Source: Streptomyces roseofulvus
Lineage (GTDB): Bacteria; Actinomycetota; Actinomycetes; Streptomycetales; Streptomycetaceae
Direction of reading: 5' to 3'
Assembly: GCF_039534915.1 (NCBI RefSeq)
Contig: NZ_BAAAWE010000001.1
Span: 3,534,001-3,598,000, forward strand
DNA length: 64,000 nt
Below are positions 51,650-59,339 of this stretch, piece after piece. Below the pieces are notes generated by a model. The model searched no databases. It was given only the letters and a program-made list of their open reading frames with translations, and was not told where the DNA came from. How positions within the stretch are numbered: position 1 is the first letter of the stretch; each line of letters starts with the position of its first letter. Position numbers and translations under genes: made by a program.

Positions 51650-52828
51650 ATGACCGCCATCGGCACCACCTCACGCGGCGGCCGGGGCCGCCGGGTCGCC
51701 GTCGCCGGCGTCGCGCTCTCCGACTGCGGCCGGGTCGACGAGGCCACCCCCTACGCGCTGCACGCCCAGGCCGCCCGCCGCGCCCTCGCCGACAGCGGCC
51801 TCGACCGCTCGCTCGTCGACGGCGTCGCCTCCGCCGGGCTCGGCACGCTCGCCCCGGTGGAGATCGCCGAGTACCTGGGCCTGCGCCCCACCTGGGTGGA
51901 CTCCACCACGGTCGGCGGCGCCACCTGGGAGGTCATGGCCGCCCACGCCGCCGACGCGATCGCCGCGGGCCGCGCCGACGCGGTGCTGCTGGTGTACGGC
52001 TCCACCGCGCGCGCCGACATCAAGGCCCGGCGCCGCACCGCCAACCTCTCCTTCGGCGCGCGCGGCCCGCTCCAGTTCGAGGTCCCGTACGGGCACACCC
52101 TGATCGCCAAGTACGCGATGGCCGCCCGCCGCCACATGCACGCGTACGGCACCACCCTGGAGCAGCTCGCGGAGGTGGCGGTCCGGACGCGGGCGAACGC
52201 GGCCCTGAACCCCGAGGCGATGTTCCGCGACCCGATCACCGTCGACGACGTCCTCTCCGGACCGATGATCGCCGACCCCTTCACCACCTTGCACTGCTGC
52301 ATCCGCAGCGACGGCGGCTGCGCGGTGCTGCTCGTCGCCGAGGAGTACGTGCCGGACACGCGGAAGGCGCCGGTCTGGATCCTCGGCGCCGGCGAGCACA
52401 CCTCCCACACGACGATGTCCGCGTGGGAGGACTTCACCGTCTCCCCCGCCGCCGTCAGCGGGCGCCTCGCCTTCGAACGGGCCGGCGTCACCCCCGCCGA
52501 CATCGACGTCGCCGAGATCTACGACGCGTTCACCTACATGACGCTGGTGACCCTGGAGGACCTCGGCTTCTGCGGCAAGGGCGAGGGCGGGGCGTACGTC
52601 ACGGACACGTCCGCGGTGCCGTTCAACACGGACGGCGGCGGGCTCTCCGCGTGCCACCCGGGGATGCGGGGCCTCTTCCTCCTGGTGGAGGCGGTCCGCC
52701 AACTCCGCGGCGAGGCGCCGGGACTGCAGGTCCGCCGCCCCGACGGCAGCCTCCCCCGCCTGGCCCTCGCCTCCGCCACCGGCGGCTGGTTCTGCTCCGC
52801 GGCCACCCTGATCCTCTCCCGCACCTGA
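51650..52828 (+). CDS. Lipid-transfer-type thiolase (second paralogue)
   Basis: 392 aa. RRVAVAGVALSDCGRVDEATPYALHAQAARRALADSGLDRSLVDG, VGGATWEVMAAHAADAIAAGRADAVLLVYGSTAR, IDVAEIYDAFTYMTLVTLEDLGFCGKGEGGAYV and FNTDGGGLSACHPGMRG match SCP-x/Ltp thiolases and parallel the 41.8-kb thiolase. No DUF35 gene follows. Operator site 10 ends 4 bp before ATG and no RBS is visible, so the message is probably leaderless and directly blocked by the regulator. Likely acts on another CoA ester of the same pathway. Confidence 0.88.
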   Translation: MTAIGTTSRGGRGRRVAVAGVALSDCGRVDEATPYALHAQAARRALADSGLDRSLVDGVASAGLGTLAPVEIAEYLGLRPTWVDSTTVGGATWEVMAAHAADAIAAGRADAVLLVYGSTARADIKARRRTANLSFGARGPLQFEVPYGHTLIAKYAMAARRHMHAYGTTLEQLAEVAVRTRANAALNPEAMFRDPITVDDVLSGPMIADPFTTLHCCIRSDGGCAVLLVAEEYVPDTRKAPVWILGAGEHTSHTTMSAWEDFTVSPAAVSGRLAFERAGVTPADIDVAEIYDAFTYMTLVTLEDLGFCGKGEGGAYVTDTSAVPFNTDGGGLSACHPGMRGLFLLVEAVRQLRGEAPGLQVRRPDGSLPRLALASATGGWFCSAATLILSRT

Positions 52829-52844
52829 CCCCACCGGCGGCCCC

Positions 52845-52952
52845 GCCGCTCCGTTGTGGGCAATCGCTCCGCCGGGGCGGTGCCCACCCGGGCTCGGCGC
52901 CGGCGCCGCTCCGTTGTGGGCAATCGTTCCGCTGGGCGGAACGCCTGCCCAC
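52845..52952 (+). repeat. Two tandem hairpin repeats, 60-bp period
   Basis: GCCGCTCCGTTGTGGGCAAT starts both copies, at 52845 and 52905. Each forms a stem GTGGGCA/TGCCCAC (52856-52862 with 52881-52887; 52916-52922 with 52946-52952), and the second adds an inner perfect stem CGTTCCGC/GCGGAACG (52925-52932/52936-52943). They lie between the thiolase stop and the next gene on the same strand, where termination or RNA processing is plausible. Confidence 0.8.
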
Positions 52953-53057
52953 ACGGCGGTCCGGCCAACGGCGCCGCCCCGCAGCCGAGCCGGCGCGGAA
53001 GCCGGAGGGCAGCGAGTGCCGCGCCACGTACGGGGCCGGACGGCCTACGCTCGGGCC

Positions 53058-53723
53058 ATGAGCGACGACTTCCGCGACGCGCTGCGGTCGCTGCGGGTGT
53101 GGGACACCGCCCTGCCCGCCTTCGACCCGACCGAGGCGCCGGACACCCCCCTCCCCCTCTTCCACGCCTGGTTCCTCGCCGCCGTCGCCGCCGGCCAGAC
53201 CGAACCGCACACCCTCTCCCTCGCCACAGCCGGCGCCGACGGCCGCCCCGACGTCCGGACCGTGATGCTGCACGACGCCGACGCCCGCGGCTGGCACTTC
53301 GCCTCGCACGCGACCAGCGCCAAGGGCCGTCAGCTGGCCGCCCGCCCGGAGGCCGCGCTCGGCTTCTACTGGCCGGTCCAGGGCCGCCAGGTCCGGGTCC
53401 GCGGCCACGTCACCACCGCGAGCCGGGAGGAGGCGTACGCGGACCTGCACGCGCGCACCACCGGCGCCCTCGCCGCCGCGCTCACCGGCCGCCAGAGCGA
53501 ACCCCTCGACTCCCCCGAGGCCCTCGCGGCGGCGAGCGACGCGGCCTGGCTCCGTGCCGAGGCCGAGCCGGACGCCGACGCGCCCACCTGGACCCTGTAC
53601 GTGGTCGAACCGGCCGAGGTCGAGTTCTTCCAGGGCGACGCCCGCCGCCGCCACCTCCGCCTCCGCTACCGCCGCGACCCCGCCGCCCCCGCCGGCTGGG
53701 CCAGGGAGCTGCTCTGGCCCTGA
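53058..53723 (+). CDS. Pyridoxamine 5'-phosphate oxidase family protein
   Basis: 221 aa from ATG of MSDDFRDALRSLRVWDTALPAFDP. The PNPOx split-barrel core is clear: EPHTLSLATAGADGRPDVRTVMLHDADARGWHFASHATSAKGRQLAARPEAALGFYWPVQGRQVRVRGHV (FMN contacts RTVML and SAKGRQL) and the C-terminal domain RRRHLRLRYRR. True PdxH oxidises pyridoxine phosphate; this shorter form may act on PNP/PMP or another flavin reaction. The SCO4226-type gene follows 32 bp downstream. Confidence 0.88.
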   Translation: MSDDFRDALRSLRVWDTALPAFDPTEAPDTPLPLFHAWFLAAVAAGQTEPHTLSLATAGADGRPDVRTVMLHDADARGWHFASHATSAKGRQLAARPEAALGFYWPVQGRQVRVRGHVTTASREEAYADLHARTTGALAAALTGRQSEPLDSPEALAAASDAAWLRAEAEPDADAPTWTLYVVEPAEVEFFQGDARRRHLRLRYRRDPAAPAGWARELLWP

Positions 53724-53755
53724 GGGCGCACCATGGAGAGGGAGGTGTGAGAACC

Positions 53756-54004
53756 ATGGCCACCTACATGGACGTGCACCGCGGCATGGTCGGGATCACG
53801 GAGGACCAGCTCCTCGAAGCCCACCGCGCCGACCTCGCCATCGAGAAGGAGGAAGGGGTCCACTTCCAGAAGGCGTGGGCGGACCCCGAGTCCGGCACCG
53901 TCTACTGCCTGTCGACGGGCCCCTCCGCCGACGCCGTGCAGCGGATCCACCAGCGGACCGGCCACGCGGCCGACGAGATCCACGAGGTGACGCTGACGGT
54001 GTGA
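53756..54004 (+). CDS. SCO4226-family nickel-binding protein (DUF4242)
   Basis: 82 aa. TYMDVHRGMVGITEDQLLEAHRADLAIEKEEGVHFQKAWADPESGTVYCLSTGPSADAVQRIHQRTGHAADEIHEV follows the whole DUF4242 pattern and closely resembles SCO4226, which is reported to bind nickel. A conserved Cys and several His are present. GGAGG precedes ATG. It is behind the PNPOx-family gene on the same strand and probably co-transcribed. Confidence 0.92.
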   Translation: MATYMDVHRGMVGITEDQLLEAHRADLAIEKEEGVHFQKAWADPESGTVYCLSTGPSADAVQRIHQRTGHAADEIHEVTLTV

Positions 54005-54049
54005 GCCCAGCCCGCGGGGCCGCCCCCGCGGGCACGCTCCCCCAGAGGG

Positions 54050-55909
54050 CTACTCGTACGCCGACTCCGGTCCGTACATCTCCTCGACCTCCCGTGCGAA
54101 GTCCCGCAGCACCGCCCGCCGTTTGAGCTTCAGCGACGGCGTGAGGTGCCCGGAGGTCTCGGAGAACTCGGTGGTCAGCACCCGGAAGGCGCGGATCGAC
54201 TCGGCCCGCGAGACCAGCCGGTTGGCGTCGTCCACCGCCTTCTGCACCACCGCGAGGAGTTCCTCGTCCCGGGCCAGTTCCCACAGCGCCAGATGGTCCT
54301 TCTGCCGCATCCGCCGCCAGTGGGCGAGGCCCTCGTGGTCGAGGGTGATCAGCGCGGAGACGTACGGCCGGTTGTCGCCGACGACCATGCACTGGGCGAC
54401 CAGCGGGTGCGCCCGCAGCCAGTCCTCCAGCGGCGCGGGGGCGACGTTCTTGCCGGCCGAGGTGATCAGGAGGTCCTTCTTGCGGCCGGTGATGGTGAGG
54501 TAGCCGTCCTCGTCGAGGGCGCCGATGTCGCCGGTGGGGAACCAGCCCTCGTCGGTGTACGGGACGGCGGTGCCGCGCTGCGCGTCCCAGTACCCGGCGA
54601 AGACGTGCGGGCCGCGCAGCCACACCTCCCCGTCGTCCGCGATCCGCACCCCCGTGCCGGGCAGCGGCAGGCCGACCGTGCCGGTACGGGGCGCGAGCGG
54701 CGGGGTGACCGTGGACGCGGCGGTGGTCTCCGTCAGGCCGTACCCCTCGAAGACCTCGACGCCCGCGCCCCGGAAGAACTCCGCGAGCCGCACGCCGAGC
54801 GGCGAGCCGCCGCAGATCACGTACCGCACCCGGCCGCCGAGCGCCGCCCGGATCCGCCGGTAGACCAGCGGGTCGTAGAGGGCGCGGGCGGCCCGCACCG
54901 GGAGCGAAGGCGCCTCGGTCCGCCCGTAACGGCGGGCGGCCCGCGCGGCCCGGTCGAAGGCGGCGCCCTTCCCGGAGCGTTCGGCGGTGGCGCGGGCGCG
55001 GTTGTAGACCTTCTCCATCACGTACGGGATCGCGAGGAGGAAGGTGGGACGGAAGGACGCCAGGTCGTCGAGGAGGGCGTCCCCCTCCACGGAGGGCGCG
55101 TGCCCGACCCGTACCCGTGCCCGGACGCAGCCGACCGCCACCATCCGCCCGAAGACGTGCGACAGCGGCAGGAAGAGCAGCGTGGACGGCGGCTCGCCGC
55201 CCTCGGGGGCGAAAACCGGGTGGAGGAGCTTGACCGCGTTGTCGACCTCGGCGAAGAAGTTGGCGTGGGTGAGGGCGCAGCCCTTGGGCCGGCCGGTGGT
55301 GCCGGAGGTGTAGACGAGGGTGGCGAGGGTGTCCGGGGTGAGCAACCCGCGCCGGGCGGTCACGGTCTCGTCGGGCACCCGCGCCCCCGCGTCGCGCAGC
55401 TGCCGTACGGCTCCGGCGTCGAGGACCCAGAGGTGGCTGAGGCCCGGCAGCCGGCGCCGTTCCGCCGACACCGTCCGGCCCTGCCCTGCGTCCTCGACGA
55501 CGCAGGCGACGGCGCCGGAGTCCTGGAGGATCCAGCGGGTCTGGAAGGCGGAGGAGGTCGGGTGGACGGGGACGGTGACGAGCCCGGCGGCCCAGGCGGC
55601 GAAGTCGAGGAGCGTCCACTCGTAGGTGGTGCGGGCCATCAGCGCGAGCCGGTCGCCGGGGCGCAGCCCGTGGGCGATGAGGCCCTTGGCGACGGCGTGG
55701 ACCTCGGCGGCGAACCGTGCGGCGGTGACGTCCTTCCAGCCGCCGTCCTCGGCGTCCCGCCGGGAGAAGACGACGACGTCGGGGTGCTGCCGGGCGTTGT
55801 CGTACGGCAGGTCGGCGAGGGAGCCGCGGTCCACCCGGGGCACGAGGGCGGGCGCGGAGACCTCCCGGACCCGGCCGTCGACGCGGATGAGGGCAAGGTC
55901 GGTCGACAC
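54050..55909 (-). CDS. Long-chain acyl-CoA ligase (FadD15-like, AMP-forming)
   Basis: 619 aa, in the range of long-chain ligases. LVYTSGTTGRPKGCALTHANF is the ATP loop, LFLPLSHVFGRM the family motif, EGYGLTETTAASTVTPP the A5 region, PTGDIGALDEDGYLTITGRKKDLLITSAGKNVAPAPLE the hinge, and LTPSLKLKRRAVLRDF the C-terminal lysine region. Activates long-chain fatty acids. A TetR gene lies upstream on the same strand with a CTTAC-N6-GTAAG dyad between them, and a 5 x 20-bp tandem repeat fills its promoter region. Confidence 0.92.
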   Translation of the reverse strand: MSTDLALIRVDGRVREVSAPALVPRVDRGSLADLPYDNARQHPDVVVFSRRDAEDGGWKDVTAARFAAEVHAVAKGLIAHGLRPGDRLALMARTTYEWTLLDFAAWAAGLVTVPVHPTSSAFQTRWILQDSGAVACVVEDAGQGRTVSAERRRLPGLSHLWVLDAGAVRQLRDAGARVPDETVTARRGLLTPDTLATLVYTSGTTGRPKGCALTHANFFAEVDNAVKLLHPVFAPEGGEPPSTLLFLPLSHVFGRMVAVGCVRARVRVGHAPSVEGDALLDDLASFRPTFLLAIPYVMEKVYNRARATAERSGKGAAFDRAARAARRYGRTEAPSLPVRAARALYDPLVYRRIRAALGGRVRYVICGGSPLGVRLAEFFRGAGVEVFEGYGLTETTAASTVTPPLAPRTGTVGLPLPGTGVRIADDGEVWLRGPHVFAGYWDAQRGTAVPYTDEGWFPTGDIGALDEDGYLTITGRKKDLLITSAGKNVAPAPLEDWLRAHPLVAQCMVVGDNRPYVSALITLDHEGLAHWRRMRQKDHLALWELARDEELLAVVQKAVDDANRLVSRAESIRAFRVLTTEFSETSGHLTPSLKLKRRAVLRDFAREVEEMYGPESAYE

Positions 55910-55941
55910 GGGCGGCTCCTCGGTCTGCGCGATGAACGAAG

Positions 55942-56041
55942 GTCGTGCGTCGTGGAGCGAAGTCGTGCGTGGTGGAGCGGGGTCGTACGGCGTGGAGCGG
56001 AGTCGTACGGCGTGGAGCGGAGTCGTACGGCGTGGAGCGGG
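55942..56041 (-). repeat. Tandem repeat, five 20-bp units
   Basis: Units run 55942-55961, 55962-55981, 55982-56001, 56002-56021 and 56022-56041; the central unit is gtcgtacggcgtggagcgga. The last three are identical except for one end base; the first two differ by a few bases. It lies 33 bp upstream of the long-chain ligase start. Confidence 0.9.
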
Positions 56042-56119
56042 CGGAGCCGGAAACGTACGGCAGGGGCGGTACGGCGTGCAGCGGGCGTGCGGCCGTCCAG
56101 AAGACGACTGGCCGGTAAC

Positions 56120-56135
56120 CTTACTGCGCGGTAAG
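56120..56135. promoter_or_regulatory. CTTAC-N6-GTAAG dyad, probable TetR operator
   Basis: Arms CTTAC (56120-56124) and GTAAG (56131-56135) lie two bases beyond the TetR stop codon (56138-56140) and upstream of the ligase; a further GGTAA is at 56114-56118. Position suits repression of the acyl-CoA ligase by the preceding TetR protein. Confidence 0.5.
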
Positions 56136-56137
56136 CC

Positions 56138-56785
56138 TCAACGGCGAGACCAGCGCTCGTTTTTCATGAGGTTTCCGAGACCGGACCAGGCGAAGTCCAT
56201 CAGCGTGGCGGCGGCCTCCCGCGCGGTCACGCCCGGCGTCTCGTTGGCCCAGGTCGCCAGCGACTCGGCCGACCCGACCAGGGCCTGCGCCAGCGCCGCG
56301 ACGTCCCGCTCGCCGATCGCGACGGTCCCGTGCGCGGCCCGCGCGGCCTCGCCGATCAGCCCGGTCACGAAGTCGGCGATCTCCTCCCGCATCCGCGCCG
56401 CCTCGGTCGCGAACGGCTCCCCCTGCGTCCGCGCGTGCCGGCTGAGCACCGCCCAGGCGTCCGGGTGGTCGGCGGCGTGCCCGAAGAACGCGAGCAGCCC
56501 GGCCCACAGCCGCTCGTCCGGCGGCGCGGAGGTGTCGCCCACCGCTTCGGCCACGGCCCCGAGCAGCGCCTCCGCCTCCCGCCGGATGCAGGCGGTGAAG
56601 AGCTCCTCCTTGGAGTTCAGGTACAGGTACACCAGCGGCTTCGACACCCCGGCCAGCTCGGCGATCTCGTCCATCGACGCCGCCTGGTAGCCCTGCCGCG
56701 CGAAGCAGGCCACGGCGGCGTCCATCATCTGCCGCTCCCGCACGGCCCGCGGCAGCCTCTTGGTCCCCGCCACGCCTCTCCCCAC
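56138..56785 (-). CDS. TetR family transcriptional regulator, likely controls acyl-CoA ligase
   Basis: 215 aa. HTH in RERQMMDAAVACFARQGYQAASMDEIAELAGVSKPLVYLYLNSKEELF (about 16-63, recognition helix VSKPLVYLYL); the C-terminal regulatory domain follows. It lies upstream of the long-chain acyl-CoA ligase on the same strand with a GTAAG-type dyad in between. This resembles fatty-acid-responsive TetR repressors that bind acyl-CoA (inference from context). Its coding start is 108 bp from the symporter terminator. Confidence 0.92.
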   Translation of the reverse strand: MGRGVAGTKRLPRAVRERQMMDAAVACFARQGYQAASMDEIAELAGVSKPLVYLYLNSKEELFTACIRREAEALLGAVAEAVGDTSAPPDERLWAGLLAFFGHAADHPDAWAVLSRHARTQGEPFATEAARMREEIADFVTGLIGEAARAAHGTVAIGERDVAALAQALVGSAESLATWANETPGVTAREAAATLMDFAWSGLGNLMKNERWSRR

Positions 56786-56834
56786 CTGCGCCCGCCTCGA
56801 TTTCCATGATCACCCGAACGCCCCGCAGAAGCCT

Positions 56835-56869
56835 ACGTGCCCCGCACCCGGAGCGGGTGCGGGGCACGT
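56835..56869 (-). terminator. Strong terminator of the SLC1 symporter gene
   Basis: A perfect 16-bp stem, 56835-56850 with 56854-56869 (arm ACGTGCCCCGCACCCG), has a GAG loop. It is 24 bp past the symporter stop on the minus strand. Confidence 0.88.
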
Positions 56870-56892
56870 GGGGCGTGCTGCGACGGGGCGCG

Positions 56893-58188
56893 TCAGGCGG
56901 CCAGCGCCGGCTCGCGCTCGTCGACGGGGGACGCCGTCACGGTGTCGTACCGCTCGACGTCGAGGATCTTCTCGCGGGCGGAGACGATCACCGGGACCAG
57001 CGCCTGGCCGGCGACGTTGGTGGCCGTCCGGACCATGTCGAGGATCGGGTCGATCGCCATGAGGAGGCCGACGCCCTCCAGGGGGAGGCCCAGGGTGGAG
57101 AGGGTCAGGGTCAGCATGACCGTCGCGCCGGTGAGGCCGGCGGTGGCGGCGGAGCCGATGACCGAGACGAAGGCGATCAGCAGGTAGTCGCCGATGCCGA
57201 GCTGGACGTCGAAGATCTGCGCGATGAAGATCGCGGCGAGCGCCGGGTAGATCGCGGCGCAGCCGTCCATCTTGGTGGTGGCGCCGAACGGGACGGCGAA
57301 GGAGGCGTACTCCTTCGGGACGCCGAGGCGCTCGGTGACCTTCTGGGTGACCGGCATGGTGCCGACCGAGGAGCGGGAGACGAAGGCCAGCTGGATGGCG
57401 GGCCAGGCGCCCTTGAAGAACTGGAGCGGGTTGACCTTGGCGACGGTGGCGAGCAGCAGCGGGTAGACGCCGAAGAGGACCAGGGCGCAGCCGATGTAGA
57501 CGTCGGCGGTGAAGGTCGCGTACTTGCCGATCAGGTCCCAGCCGTAGTCGGCGATGGCGAAGCCGATGAGGCCGACGGTGCCGAGCGGGGCGAGGCGGAT
57601 GACCCACCACAGGGCCTTCTGGAGGAGCTCCAGGACCGACTCGGAGAGGGTGAGGATCGGCTGGGCCTTGTCGCCGAGCTTGAGGGCGGCGATGCCGGCG
57701 ACGGCGGCCATGAAGACGATCTGGAGGACGTTCAGCTCGGTGAAGGGCGTGATGACGTCCGTCGGGACGATGCCGGTGAGGAAGTCGATCCAGGAGCCCT
57801 CGCGCTTCGGCAGCTTGCCGTCCTGCGGGGTGAGGCCGGTGCCGGCGCCCGGGTTGGTGACCAGGCCGATGGCGAGGCCGATGGCGACCGCGATCAGCGA
57901 GGTGATCATGAACCACAGGAGGGTGCGGGTGGCGAGCCGGGCGGCGTTGTTCACCTTCCGCAGGTTGGTGATGGACACCAGGATGGCGAAGAAGACGAGC
58001 GGGGCGACGGCCAGCTTGAGGAGCTGGACGAAGATGTCACCGACCTGCGCGAGGGTCTCCTTCAGCCAGGAGACGTCCTGGCTGCGGGCGATCCACCCGA
58101 GCAGGACGCCGAGCACGAGACCGGCGACGATCTGGGCCCAGAAGGGAACCTTGGGTATACGCGCGGAAACAGACGCGGACACGGACAC
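56893..58188 (-). CDS. SLC1-type (dicarboxylate/amino acid:cation) symporter, possibly cystine uptake
   Basis: 431 aa with the glutamate-transporter-homologue fold: WAQIVAGLVLGVLLGW at the start, first re-entrant loop FVSRSSVGTMPVTQKV, second FGATTKMDGCAAIYPALAAIFIAQ, and later SAATAGLTGATVMLTLTLSTLGLP. Start at GTG (58188) after GTGGAGTG. Annotation by fold would be DctA-like. However, the Ser-Arg-Ser-Ser re-entrant motif and a Cys-rich leader peptide upstream favour the cystine-transporting branch (TcyP-like). Substrate not provable from sequence. Confidence 0.88.
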   Translation of the reverse strand: MSVSASVSARIPKVPFWAQIVAGLVLGVLLGWIARSQDVSWLKETLAQVGDIFVQLLKLAVAPLVFFAILVSITNLRKVNNAARLATRTLLWFMITSLIAVAIGLAIGLVTNPGAGTGLTPQDGKLPKREGSWIDFLTGIVPTDVITPFTELNVLQIVFMAAVAGIAALKLGDKAQPILTLSESVLELLQKALWWVIRLAPLGTVGLIGFAIADYGWDLIGKYATFTADVYIGCALVLFGVYPLLLATVAKVNPLQFFKGAWPAIQLAFVSRSSVGTMPVTQKVTERLGVPKEYASFAVPFGATTKMDGCAAIYPALAAIFIAQIFDVQLGIGDYLLIAFVSVIGSAATAGLTGATVMLTLTLSTLGLPLEGVGLLMAIDPILDMVRTATNVAGQALVPVIVSAREKILDVERYDTVTASPVDEREPALAA

Positions 58189-58228
58189 ACTCCACAGGTG
58201 CGTATCGGGGAATACGGGGGACGGGGGT

Positions 58229-58256
58229 GCGGCGCACGCGCTCTCGCGCGGGCCGC
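58229..58256 (-). promoter_or_regulatory. Candidate attenuator hairpin between leader peptide and symporter
   Basis: Outer arms GCGGC (58229-58233) and GCCGC (58252-58256) enclose CGCG-CTCT-CGCG. It falls between the leader peptide stop (58271) and the symporter start (58188), where a termination or RBS-masking structure would be expected. Confidence 0.4.
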
Positions 58257-58270
58257 TGCATGATGCCGGA

Positions 58271-58378
58271 TCAGAGCACGCGGCAACAGACCGCGGACAT
58301 ACAGCGGCAGAGATCGACGTGCAGGCGCGCCACGAGCGGGATGCCCGGGGCGTCGAAGGGGCGCACTGCTGTCGTCAT
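58271..58378 (-). CDS. Cysteine-rich leader peptide upstream of SLC1 symporter
   Basis: 35 aa: MTTAVRPFDAPGIPLVAR, then LHVDLCRCMSAVCCRVL. Four Cys codons (residues 24, 26, 31, 32) fall in the last twelve positions, and HVDLCRxxSAVC is the pattern of annotated 'putative leader peptides' in Streptomyces that precede sulfur and cysteine genes. ATG is 8 nt after the -10 TAACGT, so translation is probably leaderless. Cys-tRNA shortage would stall ribosomes there, as in cysteine attenuation known from mycobacteria. The symporter gene starts 82 bp downstream. Confidence 0.8.
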   Translation of the reverse strand: MTTAVRPFDAPGIPLVARLHVDLCRCMSAVCCRVL

Positions 58379-58385
58379 GGCCGAT

Positions 58386-58429
58386 ACGTTAACACTTGAA
58401 CTTTGAGAACCTCAAAGCTGTTCTTTGAG
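58386..58429 (-). promoter_or_regulatory. Promoter and CTTTGAG inverted repeats for leader peptide
   Basis: On the minus strand, TTGAGG (-35 region) is followed after 18 bp by TAACGT (-10; complement at 58386-58391). CTTTGAG-AAC-CTCAAAG (58401-58417) is a perfect dyad over the -35, with another CTTTGAG copy at 58423-58429. A repressor or activator site overlapping the promoter is likely. Confidence 0.55.
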
Positions 58430-58463
58430 ACCAAGAACCGGCCACCCCGGCCGAAACACAGAA

Positions 58464-58501
58464 CACCCCTGATGAGAGCCACAACGCTCACACCAGGGGT
58501 G
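58464..58501 (-). terminator. Hairpin after GntR gene
   Basis: CACCCCTG (58464-58471) pairs with CAGGGGTG (58494-58501) with a 22-nt loop, 68 bp beyond the GntR stop. Moderate stem, no U-tract. Confidence 0.45.
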
Positions 58502-58568
58502 CGTGATCTGTGAGGAACCTTACGCAGTCCTTACGCATCGCCCGCACGTCCGGAACCGCCGGGGCGCC

Positions 58569-59339
58569 TCACACCAGGGGCAGCCGGTAGCGCATCCGGT
58601 ACCGGTGCGCCGCCTTCGTCATCAGCGTGGCCTCGATCGGGCGCCCGCCGTCGGAGTAGACCACCCGAAAGGCGACGAGGACGGGCATGTCCTTCGGCAG
58701 TTCCAGCGCCACGACCTCCTCTTCCGTCGGGATCTCGGACGACAGCTCGTCCACGAACTCGCGCGGGGGAAAGCCCATCGCGTCCAGCAGGGCCGGGGTG
58801 CCGCCCCGGATCCGCTTCTTCTCCAGTACGGCGGTGCCCTCGACCAGACTCAGCGGGTAGTAGGACCGCGTGAGCTCGGTCGGCTCCTCGTCCAGGAGGA
58901 GGAGCTGCCTGCGGAGCACGGCTCGCTCGCCGTCCTCCAGGCGCAGGGCCTCGGCCACCTCCGTCGGCGGGACGACAATCTCGACACCCAGAAGCCGGAC
59001 CCGGCCGACCTGCCTCCGCTTCGCGGCCTCGGAAACCCACGGATAGGGCTCGTCCGGCCCGGCCGGGCGCAGATAGTCGACCGGCTCGACGGATTCCTGC
59101 GCGTGCCGGCATACGTACACCCCCTTGCCCGGCAGCCCTTCGAGGAGCCCTTCGACCTTCAGCACTTGCAGGGCCTTCTGGACGGTGGTGTTGGCCACGC
59201 CGCCGTACTGCTCCATCAACTCGGCGGTCGAGCCCAGCTTGCTGCCGGGCGGGAGGTCCCCGCGGGTGATCCGCCGCCGCAGCTCCGCCGCGATCTTCTG
59301 GTGCGGCGACCTGGGGTCCGTGAACTCCTTCGCCATCAC
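58569..59339 (-). CDS. GntR family regulator, HutC/UTRA type (KorSA-like)
   Basis: 256 aa. Winged helix (SPHQKIAAELRRRITRGDLPPGSKLGSTAELMEQYGGVANTTVQKALQVLKVEGLLEGLPGKGVYV, about 11-75), then a UTRA ligand domain (about 100-255; RSYYPLSLVEGTAVLEK). Proteins of this form control conjugation genes in Streptomyces integrative elements such as pSAM2 (KorSA). It overlaps the upstream UTRA-only gene by 4 bp. TTAAG-type dyads in the divergent promoter are candidate targets. Confidence 0.9.
   Translation of the reverse strand: MMAKEFTDPRSPHQKIAAELRRRITRGDLPPGSKLGSTAELMEQYGGVANTTVQKALQVLKVEGLLEGLPGKGVYVCRHAQESVEPVDYLRPAGPDEPYPWVSEAAKRRQVGRVRLLGVEIVVPPTEVAEALRLEDGERAVLRRQLLLLDEEPTELTRSYYPLSLVEGTAVLEKKRIRGGTPALLDAMGFPPREFVDELSSEIPTEEEVVALELPKDMPVLVAFRVVYSDGGRPIEATLMTKAAHRYRMRYRLPLV

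Noticed and set aside
55942..56041. CRISPR array
   Set aside because: Units are contiguous 20-mers without spacers, and no cas genes are present.
24562..58378. A classical biosynthetic gene cluster
   Set aside because: The thiolases, ligases, SDRs and LLM enzymes could suggest polyketide tailoring, but no PKS, NRPS, acyl carrier protein or terpene cyclase is present. Catabolism fits better.
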